Shown here piece after piece: positions 25,879 to 34,478 of a stretch of 55,461 nt of DNA. This stretch comes from Acidisphaera sp. L21 (GTDB taxonomy: Bacteria; Pseudomonadota; Alphaproteobacteria; Acetobacterales; Acetobacteraceae). The DNA lies in contig NZ_LMUY01000152.1 of NCBI RefSeq assembly GCF_009765685.1, positions 1-55,461 on the forward strand. The letters run 5' to 3'. The translations under genes and the position numbers were made by a program. Within the stretch, counting starts at the first letter, position 1. Each line of letters opens with the position of its first letter. The notes beneath the pieces were generated by a model that was not told the DNA's origin, did no database searches, and saw only the letters and a list, made by a program, of their open reading frames with translations.

Positions 25879-27923
25879 TCTTGCCCGCCTTCTGCCGCCG
25901 ATGCGGGATGCGCCTCGGCAATCGCTGCGGCCTCCTTGCCGTCCAAGGCCCGGCGCTGGACCAATGCCGATGCCAGCGCCTGCAAGGCACTCATCCGTTT
26001 CGCCAAGAGCTCAAGCGCATCGTGGTAGGCCTTGTCCAGCATGCGGCGTACACGGACTGCCAGGCTTGAGTCAGCTGCCAGGATATCGGGCAGCGTCTGG
26101 GCATCGGCCAGGCCGATCCACAGCAAGCCAGCCTCACTGTCGAAACCGTAGGCGCTGCAGCCGGAGACAGCGAGCAGCGTCGCCTGGGCCAGATCACTCG
26201 CCGCCGGGCCTCCGCTACCCGAAAAAGGCGCACGGAATGACAGCTCTTCTGCCGCCCGCCCCGCCAAGATGCACACGAGCCGCCGATGCAATGTGTCTGC
26301 TGACAACCATGGCCCCGCAGGCGTGCCCAGGACAACTCCGCCGCTGCCGCGTGCCGTGGAGCGTAAGGACACGGCATCCAAGGTCCCAGGCATCAACTGC
26401 AGGGTGGCCACTACGTGGCCTGACTCGTGGATTGCCGCGATCCAGGTTTCAGCGTCGGTCATGCCCGCGCCACCGAGAACTGCCTCGAGGTCCTCCAACT
26501 GCAGTTGGCGTCCGGCTTGCCGGGCAATCTGCCGCGCCGAGCGTACGTACATCTCGCAATCCGCTCCCGAAGACCCAGCCGCCATCAGCGCCAATCCGCT
26601 CAAGGACACCTCGCCAAGGTCTGCCCCCAGATGCTCACGCAGGATGCGCTCGAGGCCTGCGGTATCTGGCAGGCCTACACGGATGTGGCGCCCAAGCCTG
26701 CCAGCCCGCGTCAGTGCCGCATCTAGTTTGTGGGGATGGTTGCAGCAGCCAAGTATGACGACACCCTCCAGACCTGACACACCGTCAATCTCACTCAGAA
26801 GCTGGTTGACGATCTGAATTTCCCAGCTTGCCCACTCATGGCGCAATGTTGCCCTGTCGGAGAAGGAGTCGATTTCATCGATGAAGAGGATGGCGGGAGC
26901 TTGATCCTTGGCGTCCGCAAACGATCGGCGCATGGCTTTGAACAGGTCGCCTTGATGCGTGCCGCCGGTGCTGTGCCACAAACCATATCCACCGATAATC
27001 AGGGGCACTCCGCACGTTGCCGCCAATGCTCGGGCAAAAAGAGTTTTCCCGCAGCCGGGCGGCCCGGACACGAGACATCCACTGTCCACGGCCGCCCAGG
27101 CAATCTCGCCCTTCCTGTAAGCTTCCAGGTCACGCGCCAGGCCCATGCCCCACTCCACCAGTTCGTCCATGCCGTGCAAGCGGTCCAGTGTCGGGGTGGA
27201 TCGCGGACTGTCAGGAGTGCCGATCGCGGCATCGGGCAGCACAAGGAGCGGGGCCAGCATTGAACGCAGCCTGCCAATATAGTCATCCGCCATTTGGTCT
27301 GGGCGGCGGCAGAGACGCAGGATGCGCGGAGTAGCCGCGGCCGCCTCTGCATCTGTCAGGATCGACGCGGGTCTGTGGCCTGCCAGCATGTAAGCTGCCT
27401 CGGCAATGTCGGCAGCTGTGAGGGGACCGAAGTCAAGCCGATGATCGGCGAAGTCGACCAAATCCCTGGGTAGCCACGAAGCGTCTGGGCTGAACCCCAC
27501 GACCGAAAGCCCAGTCCACATCGCGTCTGCAACGGCGTTGTCGCCATCTTCGCGGCGCCCACGATGTTGGCCGCCGTTTTCAGAGCGGACGAATGCGATC
27601 CACGGTCCGCGCCAAAACGCACCTCCCAAATCTCCCTCTCCCCCCTCAACTCCATTGTAGAGGAAGTCGCTCCACGCCTTGCGCGCCAACTCGGCCCACT
27701 CAACAGACGGCAGGCGGACCAGGACCATTGACCCAGGCGAGCCAATTGGCGGATGGACACCATCGAGTGATGCCAACATGCGCCGCATCATGCATCGGGC
27801 GACGAGCGAGGCCGGGTCCAGCAGTGTCTCCGAGGGCAGGCGCTCGGGAACTCCGTTAGGAATCATTTTGTTTGGCTCAGGCATGCTGCTAGCGACGGCC
27901 TTGTGCTTGGCGGGGCGCGGCAT
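25875..27923 (-). CDS. Soluble FtsH-like AAA+ Zn-protease with novel shared N-terminal domain
   Basis: A 682-residue protein from ATG 27923 (M24 of a longer frame; AAGG upstream). Residues about 35-225 are a domain homologous to the N-terminus of the metallophosphoesterase at 21014 (LPSVEWAELARKAW, GLSVVGFSPDASWLPRDLV, GPLTAADIAEAAYM, ASILTDAEAA, RPDQMADDYIGRL). An AAA+ module follows: Walker A GPPGCGKT (287-294), Walker B ILFIDEID (about 345) and arginine finger region TRAGRLGR. The M41-type peptidase has zinc site HESGH (499-503) and a third-ligand region GGPAASDLAQA. Unlike FtsH there is no transmembrane segment, so it should be cytosolic. It is an ATP-driven protease that probably recognises its target through the N-domain. 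An exonuclease gene was coupled downstream. Confidence 0.85.
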   Translation of the reverse strand: MPRPAKHKAVASSMPEPNKMIPNGVPERLPSETLLDPASLVARCMMRRMLASLDGVHPPIGSPGSMVLVRLPSVEWAELARKAWSDFLYNGVEGGEGDLGGAFWRGPWIAFVRSENGGQHRGRREDGDNAVADAMWTGLSVVGFSPDASWLPRDLVDFADHRLDFGPLTAADIAEAAYMLAGHRPASILTDAEAAAATPRILRLCRRPDQMADDYIGRLRSMLAPLLVLPDAAIGTPDSPRSTPTLDRLHGMDELVEWGMGLARDLEAYRKGEIAWAAVDSGCLVSGPPGCGKTLFARALAATCGVPLIIGGYGLWHSTGGTHQGDLFKAMRRSFADAKDQAPAILFIDEIDSFSDRATLRHEWASWEIQIVNQLLSEIDGVSGLEGVVILGCCNHPHKLDAALTRAGRLGRHIRVGLPDTAGLERILREHLGADLGEVSLSGLALMAAGSSGADCEMYVRSARQIARQAGRQLQLEDLEAVLGGAGMTDAETWIAAIHESGHVVATLQLMPGTLDAVSLRSTARGSGGVVLGTPAGPWLSADTLHRRLVCILAGRAAEELSFRAPFSGSGGPAASDLAQATLLAVSGCSAYGFDSEAGLLWIGLADAQTLPDILAADSSLAVRVRRMLDKAYHDALELLAKRMSALQALASALVQRRALDGKEAAAIAEAHPASAAEGGQE

Positions 27924-28624
27924 AATGATGACCTTGGTGCAAATGGCAGGACAGGAGCAAAGCTTCAGTGCCCGGCTGCTATCCCCGCGCATGCTACTCC
28001 CGTCCTAGGACCATCGCCCTTATGACGCCCCCGGTGCGGTGTGGCCTGCCGTTCCTTTTTGCCGCTGCAACAACTCTCCCCAATGCATGGCGGCAGCTTG
28101 GGATGAGCAAATTGCGGATGGTCTGCTGCAGTGCCGAGCGGGGTGCTCACGACGTGCGCCCAACTCAGCTTCAACACCCAGAAGGTGAAGAATGCATCGG
28201 AGCGCTGCAAATACTCGCGCAGAATGGAAACAAGTTGCGACAAGGTTGGCTCCCGCGAATGTCCGCTCGTCGCTCGCTGTGGAGCGACAGACATGGCGCA
28301 GGAACGGGCCTAACCCAGTGGGCAAACTCCGTCCCGCGCCGATCCGGATATCCCGGGTCGGGCAAGGCAGGCCGCAGTGCGGAGTTGTTGCTGGCTCATC
28401 ACAAAATCCACATAACCGAGAGCCTGCTGCAATTCAAGCCCGAATTGACCGTGCGACAAAATCCGGGAGGGCCACATGCCGACCACTTGAGAGCGTGACT
28501 GACGCTTGGCACCTGTAGGCGCATAAGGCGTTGGAACGCCCGATGAGGCGGTGCTCCCGACCCCGCATCACTCCAGAGTTTGTCGAAGCAATCCCGTCGT
28601 CCAAGATTGCCGGGCGAGATGGCC
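27924..28624. other. Gap upstream of the AAA+ protease; possible small degraded gene
   Basis: No intact gene is seen in about 700 bp. On the minus strand, about 28294-28130, a frame reads EPTLSQLVSILREYLQRSDA then FFTFWVLKLSWAHVVSTPLG, which looks like natural protein. It then turns into low-quality sequence, possibly a small gene broken by frameshift and lying directly upstream of the protease. I cannot assign a family. Confidence 0.3.
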
Positions 28625-29545
28625 TCAATCCGCCGCAAGCCTCCATTCATCTGCGGCCGCCGCGGTGTATGCGGCTGGCACGTGCCACGCGTCCGCAAAT
28701 GCCTGGCTCATCCGCGCTCGGTGCACAGGCGTTGCTCCCCACAGTATCAGCGCACTGGCAAACGGGGCTGGATTCTGCCCGCTGCCAAACGACAACCTTC
28801 CTTTCAGGAGCCACGCATCTGCTTGCCCGGCGATCGACGCGTGCCACCACTGTGTATCAGACCGTACCGGAACCAAGCCTACAACCAGGCTGGCGCGGCC
28901 CGAGGCGACCTCGAATGCGGCCTTGGCCGTCCATTGACCGATGCTGCGGCCATAGGGAGGATTCATATAGACCCGGCCAGGCCAGGGATGCACCAAGCCA
29001 TCATCGTCAGCATCATAGTGGACCCGTGCCCGGACCTTGCTGCGCCCCCGGACCGCGGCGCAAGGATCCAGGTCGAAGCCGCCGCCAATCACAGTGTAGA
29101 GCTTCGCGAGGATTTCGGGGGGTGACGCCCAATCAACGACACCGGATGATATCGCAGCCATGGAGAAGAAGCTTGCCGCCTGTCCGGCGGGCACCAGTGT
29201 CAGACCGGCACCAAGACCATCAGCGAGCCGTTCCAGGATGGCCAGGTGTCCCGGCCGATTGGCCTCGATGTCGGCAATGGCGGCTTGACTGACGCTACTC
29301 AGAATGGCGAGTTCCCGACGGCTCTGGCGCATTCTCTTTCGTAGGATATGCAGCCTCGCACCGAGACTGTCGCCGGGTGGCAATGAGCGCCCGGCGAGTT
29401 CCATGCCGCAGCACGCAGCCAGCCGCAGGTAGATGCCAGCATGGCCTTGGCCGAGTTCGGCAGCCCACACGCTGCGGGGATTGCACCCGGCGCGGGCTGC
29501 TAGCTGGACCTGGGTCAGCGCCAGGGCTTTCCGGGCAACGCGCAA
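28625..29545 (-). CDS. Tandem HTH + DNA N6-adenine methyltransferase (phage Dam-like)
   Basis: About 306 residues from TTG 29545; the frame is open further upstream, so the start is uncertain. Two Xre-type HTH units come first: KALALTQVQLAARAGCNPRS (about 6-60) and RQSRRELAILSSVSQAAIAD (about 70-115). A DNA N-6-adenine methyltransferase domain like those of phages follows, with FDLDPCAAVRG (SAM-binding side) and the catalytic YMNPPYGRSIGQW (about residue 190). One protein thus combines operator recognition and methylation; it may repress its own gene and methylate host or island DNA. No cognate restriction enzyme is adjacent. The three repeats at 29562-29625 lie over its upstream region. Confidence 0.8.
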   Translation of the reverse strand: MRVARKALALTQVQLAARAGCNPRSVWAAELGQGHAGIYLRLAACCGMELAGRSLPPGDSLGARLHILRKRMRQSRRELAILSSVSQAAIADIEANRPGHLAILERLADGLGAGLTLVPAGQAASFFSMAAISSGVVDWASPPEILAKLYTVIGGGFDLDPCAAVRGRSKVRARVHYDADDDGLVHPWPGRVYMNPPYGRSIGQWTAKAAFEVASGRASLVVGLVPVRSDTQWWHASIAGQADAWLLKGRLSFGSGQNPAPFASALILWGATPVHRARMSQAFADAWHVPAAYTAAAADEWRLAAD

Positions 29546-29561
29546 TAAGCGGCCCAGCCTC

Positions 29562-29625
29562 GATTCAGAGTGTTTGACTGGAATTCGCGGGTCCGTTTCA
29601 GAGCGTTCGGCCCATGGATTCAGAG
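29562..29625. repeat. Triple 9-bp repeat upstream of the adenine methyltransferase
   Basis: GATTCAGAG (29562), GTTTCAGAG (29595) and GATTCAGAG (29617) are direct repeats spaced 33 and 22 bp apart. They lie just before the HTH-methyltransferase gene and could be its operators. The array also contains CTGGAATTC (29578), shared with the inverse of the repeats at 5361-5494, and the spacing (33/22) mirrors theirs (22/31), so a decayed transposon end is an alternative. Both readings are tentative. The remaining spacer to 29943 has no gene I trust. Confidence 0.4.
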
Positions 29626-29943
29626 GCCCGCCGAGTCGTCCAAATCACGTTTTCCTTTACCCTCGTCGACCGGGAGCCGGGCACTGTCATTTCACGTAGC
29701 GTGCAGGTCACACGTGCACGACAACGTTGCCCTGGGGCATTGCCCCGGCTCGGCGCTCCCACTCAATCTGCCCGGAGAAGTCGGGGCAAGGAAAACGGAT
29801 GCCGCTATGCTGCTTGCTCCCTTGAAGGATGTCGAATGGAGCGTGGCCCCGTGATCCACGCGGGCTGAAGTGCTCCTCCACAACCCGATAGCCAGCCATT
29901 GCTCAACGGCGGCGTCCGCGCACCGAGGGGCGGCGGCTGGCGC

Positions 29944-31263
29944 TTGACTTACCGGTTTGCTGAATTCTTTGCGGGCGGCGGACTGGCTCGCCTGGGCTTC
30001 GGGCCAGGGTGGGATTGTGCCTTCGCGAACGATATCGAGCAATGGAAGGCCGAGGTATACCAACGCAATTTCGGCAGCGACGGCTTGCTGGTGGGAGACA
30101 TATGCCTTGTCCGCAGCGGGCAGGTGCCACCAACGGATGTGTGGTGGTCGAGCTTTCCTTGCCAAGACCACTCCACAGCCGGAGAGCGCGAGGGCTTCAG
30201 CGGTGCCAGGGGAAGCCTGGTCTTTCAGGTAACCCGCCTGCTGCACGCCGCCAGCAACTGCGGCGACGCACCACCAATCGTCGTCTTCGAGAATGTGCTG
30301 GCGTTCGCATCAGCGGGGAAAGGCCGGGACCTGGTGGCGCTTGTGACCAGCTTGGTCTCTGCAGGATACCGTGCCGGAGCGTTGGTGCTGGACGCCTTGA
30401 GTTTCGTGCCCCAATCCCGGCCGCGGCTGCTGATTGTCGCCATCCGCAAAGACCTGCCCGTGGCGCGGTCGTTGGAGGCACCGAGGCCCATCGCACGCCT
30501 GCACCCGCCCTCGGTCGTGCGTGCCGCCGGTATGCTGCGGTCCCGGGAAGCGGCGGCCTGGATCTGGTGGCGTCTGCCTGCGCCTCCTGCATGTTTGACA
30601 AGGTTGGCAGATGTCGTCGAGCCTGTGGGCAGCCACAACCTGCGCTGGCGGTCAGCCGACAATGTCAGTTCACTCATCGCAACTGTCAGTCCAGCCGACG
30701 CCCGGCGGCTGCAAGCAATCAGGTGCAGCGGCGCCGAAACATACGGTACGGTTGTCCTTCGCCCAGCAGCTGGTGGCCAGGGCCGCTCGCTGGCCTTCCG
30801 CCTCGACGGCGTGGCGGGCTGCCTGATGGGCAAAGCCGACCTGCGCTACCAGCAGCTGTGCCGGGTCATGGGAGATGATGTCGCTATCCGTCCATTTACC
30901 AAGCTTGAACTCGCGCGGATGATGGGCCTGCCATCAGACTACCAGCTGCCCAGCAGCGTGGCGCGTACCGCCAGGTTGACAGGTGACGGCGTAGCGGTGC
31001 CGGTGGTTCGGTGGCTGGCATCCCGGTTGCTGGAGCCGCTTCTGTATACAGCATTGATCCATACCAGGACATCGGTGCCCGCGGCCCCGGTGCGCAGCCT
31101 TCCGCAAAGGCATCGAAAGGCGGCGTTGGCGCAGGCCGATGGATCCAGCCGTCTCAAAGCCGTCACGCGCGGGACGACCCTCTACCTGCTTCCCTCCGAG
31201 ATGGAGCGCCTGCAGTCGGTGGCCTATGCGCAGCACCTTTCAGTCCACGAGTTCCTGCTGTAA
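29944..31263 (+). CDS. DNA (cytosine-5) methyltransferase
   Basis: About 439 residues (a longer frame starts at TTG 29899; I prefer TTG 29944, which places TYRFAEFFAGGG at the N-terminus). The C5-methyltransferase motifs appear in order: motif I FAEFFAGGGLARLGF, motif IV with the catalytic cysteine SSFPCQDHS, motif VI VFENVLAF, motif VIII SFVPQSRPRLLIVAI, and the late motif near LARMMGLPSDY with DGVAVPVVRWLASRLLEPLL (motif X). The C-terminal ~60 residues carry a basic linker and LYLLPSEMERLQSVAYAQ. No restriction endonuclease is adjacent, so it is an orphan enzyme, likely protecting the element from host restriction or changing regulation. Confidence 0.9.
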   Translation: MTYRFAEFFAGGGLARLGFGPGWDCAFANDIEQWKAEVYQRNFGSDGLLVGDICLVRSGQVPPTDVWWSSFPCQDHSTAGEREGFSGARGSLVFQVTRLLHAASNCGDAPPIVVFENVLAFASAGKGRDLVALVTSLVSAGYRAGALVLDALSFVPQSRPRLLIVAIRKDLPVARSLEAPRPIARLHPPSVVRAAGMLRSREAAAWIWWRLPAPPACLTRLADVVEPVGSHNLRWRSADNVSSLIATVSPADARRLQAIRCSGAETYGTVVLRPAAGGQGRSLAFRLDGVAGCLMGKADLRYQQLCRVMGDDVAIRPFTKLELARMMGLPSDYQLPSSVARTARLTGDGVAVPVVRWLASRLLEPLLYTALIHTRTSVPAAPVRSLPQRHRKAALAQADGSSRLKAVTRGTTLYLLPSEMERLQSVAYAQHLSVHEFLL

Positions 31264-31446
31264 TGCCTTGATCGGGGACTGGCTGAGCGTGGGCTGCAGC
31301 CCATTGAAAGAGCAAGGACCAAAACGCGCCAAAAGCAACCCGCGGCCAAGACGGGCGGCAGCAAAGCACCCGCGGCCCCCCGGCTTTTGGTCGAGAGGAA
31401 GGCCCCAGGAGGGAGCAAGAGCAGCCCAAATCCAGAGCTTCTATGA
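31264..31446. other. Spacer with long-range inverted repeat
   Basis: There is no gene. GACCAAAA (31317) and TTTTGGTC (31385) are inverted 60 bp apart, enclosing two copies of CCCGCGGCC. This could be a structured terminator region of the methyltransferase gene; the evidence is weak. Confidence 0.3.
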
Positions 31447-31485
31447 ACCGTACGCGGTCCTCCCTACATCTACGGCTGCGTAGCC
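31447..31485. repeat. 39-bp direct repeat, copy A (upstream of ParB-like gene)
   Basis: This copy matches 32735-32773 at 36 of 39 positions. The unit contains two short dyads: ACCGTACGCGGT and CTACGGCTGCGTAG. The differences are single transitions, so both copies are conserved. It lies 204 bp before the ParB-like gene, while copy B lies 126 bp after it. Confidence 0.75.
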
Positions 31486-31688
31486 ACGCCGTCCTCCGGC
31501 TCCATACTCCTGTTGATTGCCCGTCCAGTGGGGACTTGCCCCGTCCCGTACTCGTCAACCCTGCAGGCCGTGTGTTGAGGGCACTGAGCGTTGGTATTCA
31601 CCGTCCACGAGGCCTTCTGCCTTTTGATAAGTTATTGCGCGGCGGGTTGGTGCTGCGCATTATCCCGCGACACCATCAAGGTTCTTCC

Positions 31689-32609
31689 ATGACCCGCCGC
31701 CCGACCGGCCCCGTCGAGACTCTTCCAAACCCCCACGCCGAGCGGCTTGCACCGCATGAGCTTCAGGAGCTGGTATCCAGCTACTACGGCACCAAGACCC
31801 TTTGGCTCGACAAAGAGCTTGCGGCCAGTCTGCTGGCTTTGAACACTGGCAACCGTCCCTTGAACCGCCGCAAGATCGACCGTTTGGTGGCTCAGATGCA
31901 GTCCGGCCAGTTCGAGAATACTGGCGAGCCCATCATTCTAAGTGCCGAAGGCGTGCTCAATGACGGCCAGCACCGACTTCAAGCCATCATTGAGGCCGAC
32001 GCGACGTTGGACCTTGATGTCCGGTTCGGCATTGCGCGCAAGGTTTTCAGCAAGACAAACACGGGGGCCAGCCGTACCAGCAGCGATGTTCTGGCTATTA
32101 GGGGTGTGGCAGGTGGGTCATCTATCGCACCAGCAGTCCGCTTACTCATCCTCTACCGACGCGGCTTGCCTGACTCAATCCGGGAGTTCGTCAGCAATTC
32201 CGAGGTCGACGAGAGTTATCAGCGCTGGTCAGGCTTTGAAGCCGTTGGCAAACAGGTCGCCGGGCTCGGGTTCCCCCGTGGCGTCCGTTCGACCCCATTG
32301 CTAACCACCGCGTATATGGCCTCACGGACATCGGGCAAGGAAAAGCTACAAGATTGGCTGGAGACGCTTGCCAGCGGCGTGGGCAGCGGCAAGAGCGACC
32401 CTGCATACATCCTCCGGGAGCGTCTGATACGGGGCGTCGACGCTGCAATCGGCACCCGTGAATCTATGGTCGAGCGCTTTGCCTTCATGATCCTGTCATG
32501 GAACGCCTACAGCGCCGGAGTAGGCCTGACAGCAAAGGATCTCCGGTGGACGAACGTTGGAAAGCAGGCGGCTGCGTTCCCAAAAGTCGAGGGTGTCCGG
32601 CTCGCCTAG
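31689..32609 (+). CDS. ParB/Srx-fold domain protein
   Basis: A 306-residue protein from ATG 31689 (AAGG upstream; a longer frame from 31443 would run through repeat copy A). The core resembles ParB N-terminal (ParB/sulfiredoxin) folds found in phage and plasmid proteins: LNRRKIDRLVAQMQSGQF, GEPIILSAEGVLNDGQHRLQ and AIIEADATLDLDVRFG. DGQHRL corresponds to the 'NGxHRL/GxHR' box. The C-terminal half (about 120-306) is helical without a recognised domain. Such proteins bind CTP, cut DNA or act as ParB-like regulators; which applies is unknown. The gene is flanked by the two 39-bp repeats, which are obvious candidates for its binding sites. Confidence 0.65.
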   Translation: MTRRPTGPVETLPNPHAERLAPHELQELVSSYYGTKTLWLDKELAASLLALNTGNRPLNRRKIDRLVAQMQSGQFENTGEPIILSAEGVLNDGQHRLQAIIEADATLDLDVRFGIARKVFSKTNTGASRTSSDVLAIRGVAGGSSIAPAVRLLILYRRGLPDSIREFVSNSEVDESYQRWSGFEAVGKQVAGLGFPRGVRSTPLLTTAYMASRTSGKEKLQDWLETLASGVGSGKSDPAYILRERLIRGVDAAIGTRESMVERFAFMILSWNAYSAGVGLTAKDLRWTNVGKQAAAFPKVEGVRLA

Positions 32610-32734
32610 CCCAGTATTCAGACCCACATGACCATTTCCCCTGCGTTGCAGGCAGCGAGTTGGCCAAGCCGAGGATGGTAGCTGAGGTAAGGGCGGCAGG
32701 CGGCATAAGCGGGGGACATCTGCCGTTTCTCGTG

Positions 32735-32773
32735 ACCGTATGCGGTCCTTCCTACATCTACGGCCGCGTAGCC
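32735..32773. repeat. 39-bp direct repeat, copy B (downstream of ParB-like gene)
   Basis: Second copy of the unit at 31447-31485, same orientation, three transitions different. The two dyads are ACCGTATGCGGT and CTACGGCCGCGTAG; the second is symmetric over five outer pairs. Conservation of both dyads at both positions argues for protein binding or for a recombination footprint. Confidence 0.75.
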
Positions 32774-33595
32774 CACCGTGCCTGCCTGGAATCCATAGGC
32801 GACACACAAACCGGCCGCACTGTGGGCATGGGCGCGGAACCGGGCTGACCTCAGGAGTGCGTTCGCCGCATAGGATCGCGCTCTGTTATGTTCACGGGAC
32901 CGTGTGCCAGGATCATCGCCGCCTATGACCTGGACCTGCAACTCCGAGGGGTTTCGAGCTTTCAGTAGAAATGACAATCAGTCCTGACGCAGGTGCCCGG
33001 GTCTCGACCTCGGTAGAAGACGATCCATCCGTGAACAAGATCCGGGCTTCAGAGGGCTCGTCGAGCGCCGCAGCGGACGGAAAACCCAAGCCGAAGTCGC
33101 GCCCGACGGACGATCGGCAGAACACAGAAGCGTCGCAAGGCGGCGCCACTGATGGCGGCCCGGATACCGGAGCAACCAATAGCTAGGTCGCTTGCAAAGC
33201 AATCCAATTTGCCAACTGCTTACACGGCAACCAGTGCTGCAAGTACGCCAGGCGACTCACACGAGGCGTTCTGGGCTGGGTTATAGCCAACACGCCGGGC
33301 GTCGTCGTGCAAGTCAATGATAGCGGCACTCAGCCCGCCCAGGCGGCGCTCCCGCCGCTAATGAGAGCGTTTTTAGGTAAAAACCCGCGGTGAATCAGAG
33401 CGAATCTACCAAATCGTGGCGGTGTGCATTTAGATTACCTTGCCTAAGTGAGTTTGGCTGGCGAATGTGACTTTGGTTGTGTCGTCTCAAGCTGGACGAC
33501 GTTGCCTTCAAGGCCGCCTTCGAGGCGCAACGCCTGCGTGACGAGGCGGCAGGTGTGGAATTGACCATCGAAGGTTCTGCGGCGAGGTTGGCGTC
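32774..33595. other. Gene-poor stretch at right edge of the accessory region
   Basis: No gene is certain. A 71-residue plus-strand frame (32971-33186), rich in Ser, Asp, Lys and Pro, could be a disordered small protein but has no ribosome site. At 33369-33384 GTTTTT-AGGT-AAAAAC is a perfect 6-bp dyad. At 33481-33600 a frame reads KLDDVAFKAAFEAQRLRDEA then GVELTIEGSAARLASANRRY. It looks like real protein but is unassigned and broken at the uvsE junction. Confidence 0.35.
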
Positions 33596-33830
33596 AGCGA
33601 ACCGCCGATATGGACCGATCACGCCGATTTCACCAACCCGTTCGAGTTCGCACGCTTCATGCGGGATGCCGAAGGGATGGAATTCGACATCATGCTGGAA
33701 GGCAAGTCCAAGGATATTTCCCTGCTGAAGCTGCGACCGGACCTGCTCCGATGCGCGCCGGACATTGCAGCCAGGTTCGGGGTGTATCCCGAAGAGGCGG
33801 CGGCGTTGAAGGCGGAGGAAGGTGCGCTGG
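33596..33830 (+). pseudogene. uvsE: uvsE 3' fragment (UV-damage endonuclease)
   Basis: The frame reads SEPPIWTDHADFTNPFEFAR, then FMRDAEGMEFDIMLEGKSKD and LLRCAPDIAARFG. This is the C-terminal end of a UvsE/UvdE TIM-barrel endonuclease, with the metal-binding HADF and FDIMLE(G)KSKD segments. The N-terminal two thirds are missing, and different sequence lies directly upstream, so it is a deletion product. The frame runs on without a stop into the PiT fragment. The encoded piece cannot be active. Confidence 0.75.
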
Positions 33831-33889
33831 AGATGGACCACAGCCCGGCCAATGATCCCGATGTCGACGTCCCGTCCGGCGACGGCGGT

Positions 33890-34400
33890 GCTGCCGAGCG
33901 GGCGCGCAAGTCCCAATTTCTGGACGATGTCTACTCCGTGCTGAGCGAGATGAAGCACGTGCCGAGTCCTCCGTTGCCGACGGCACCTCCAAAGCGACCG
34001 CCGCCCGTTTGCGCAAAGAAATAGGGCCGCCCGTGCAATACGCACCGATCTGGGTGCGGGTCCTCAGCGCGCTCTGCCTCGGCGCGGGAACGATGGTTGG
34101 CTACAAGCGGGTGGTGCGAACCCTCGGGGAGCGCTTGGGCAAGGCGCACATGACCCCCGGCCAAGGCGCCAGTGCCGAACTGATAGGGTCGGCCCTCATC
34201 GGGACGGCGGGCCTCACGGGATTGCCCGTAAGCACCACGCACATCATCACGTCCGGCGTTGCGGGCACCATGATCGCAGGCGGACAGGGCGTGCAGACCG
34301 GAATGCTGGTGCGCATAGGGCTGCGTGGGTTTTCACGCTTCCCGTCACCATGCTGGTGGCAGGCGGCATGTTTTACCTGCTCGCCAACCCGAACCTTTGA
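33890..34400 (+). pseudogene. PitA-like phosphate transporter, 3' fragment with frameshift
   Basis: The frame WVRVLSALCLGAGTMVGYKR, then TPGQGASAELIGSALIGTAG and GLPVSTTHIITSGVAGTMIA is the C-terminal half of a PiT-family inorganic phosphate transporter, closest in layout to E. coli PitA. A frameshift near 34325 separates it from the natural end (AWVFTLPVTMLVAGGMFYLL, stop at 34398). Another frame change near 33965 precedes it. The N-terminal half is absent, and the piece is fused to the uvsE stump. It is non-functional as a transporter. Confidence 0.75.
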
Positions 34401-34478
34401 GTATCCTCCCCAGGTCGGATGCTCGAACCAGGGGACGGCGGCTTTGGGACCGACATCCCAAGGCCGCCGGGACATGGA

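Noticed and set aside
28514-28521. TGTAGGCG identical to the outer 8 bp of the transposon end at 5361
   Set aside because: Same orientation, no following AATTCC repeat, and an 8-bp match is expected by chance in 55 kb.
29614-29868. A possible 84-residue plus-strand gene
   Set aside because: The first 30 residues look natural, but there is no ribosome site and the start lies in the repeat array; the rest is Arg/Gly-rich and shadow-like.
32971-33186. A 71-residue hydrophilic plus-strand frame
   Set aside because: No ribosome site and biased composition; kept only as a remark in the gap entry.
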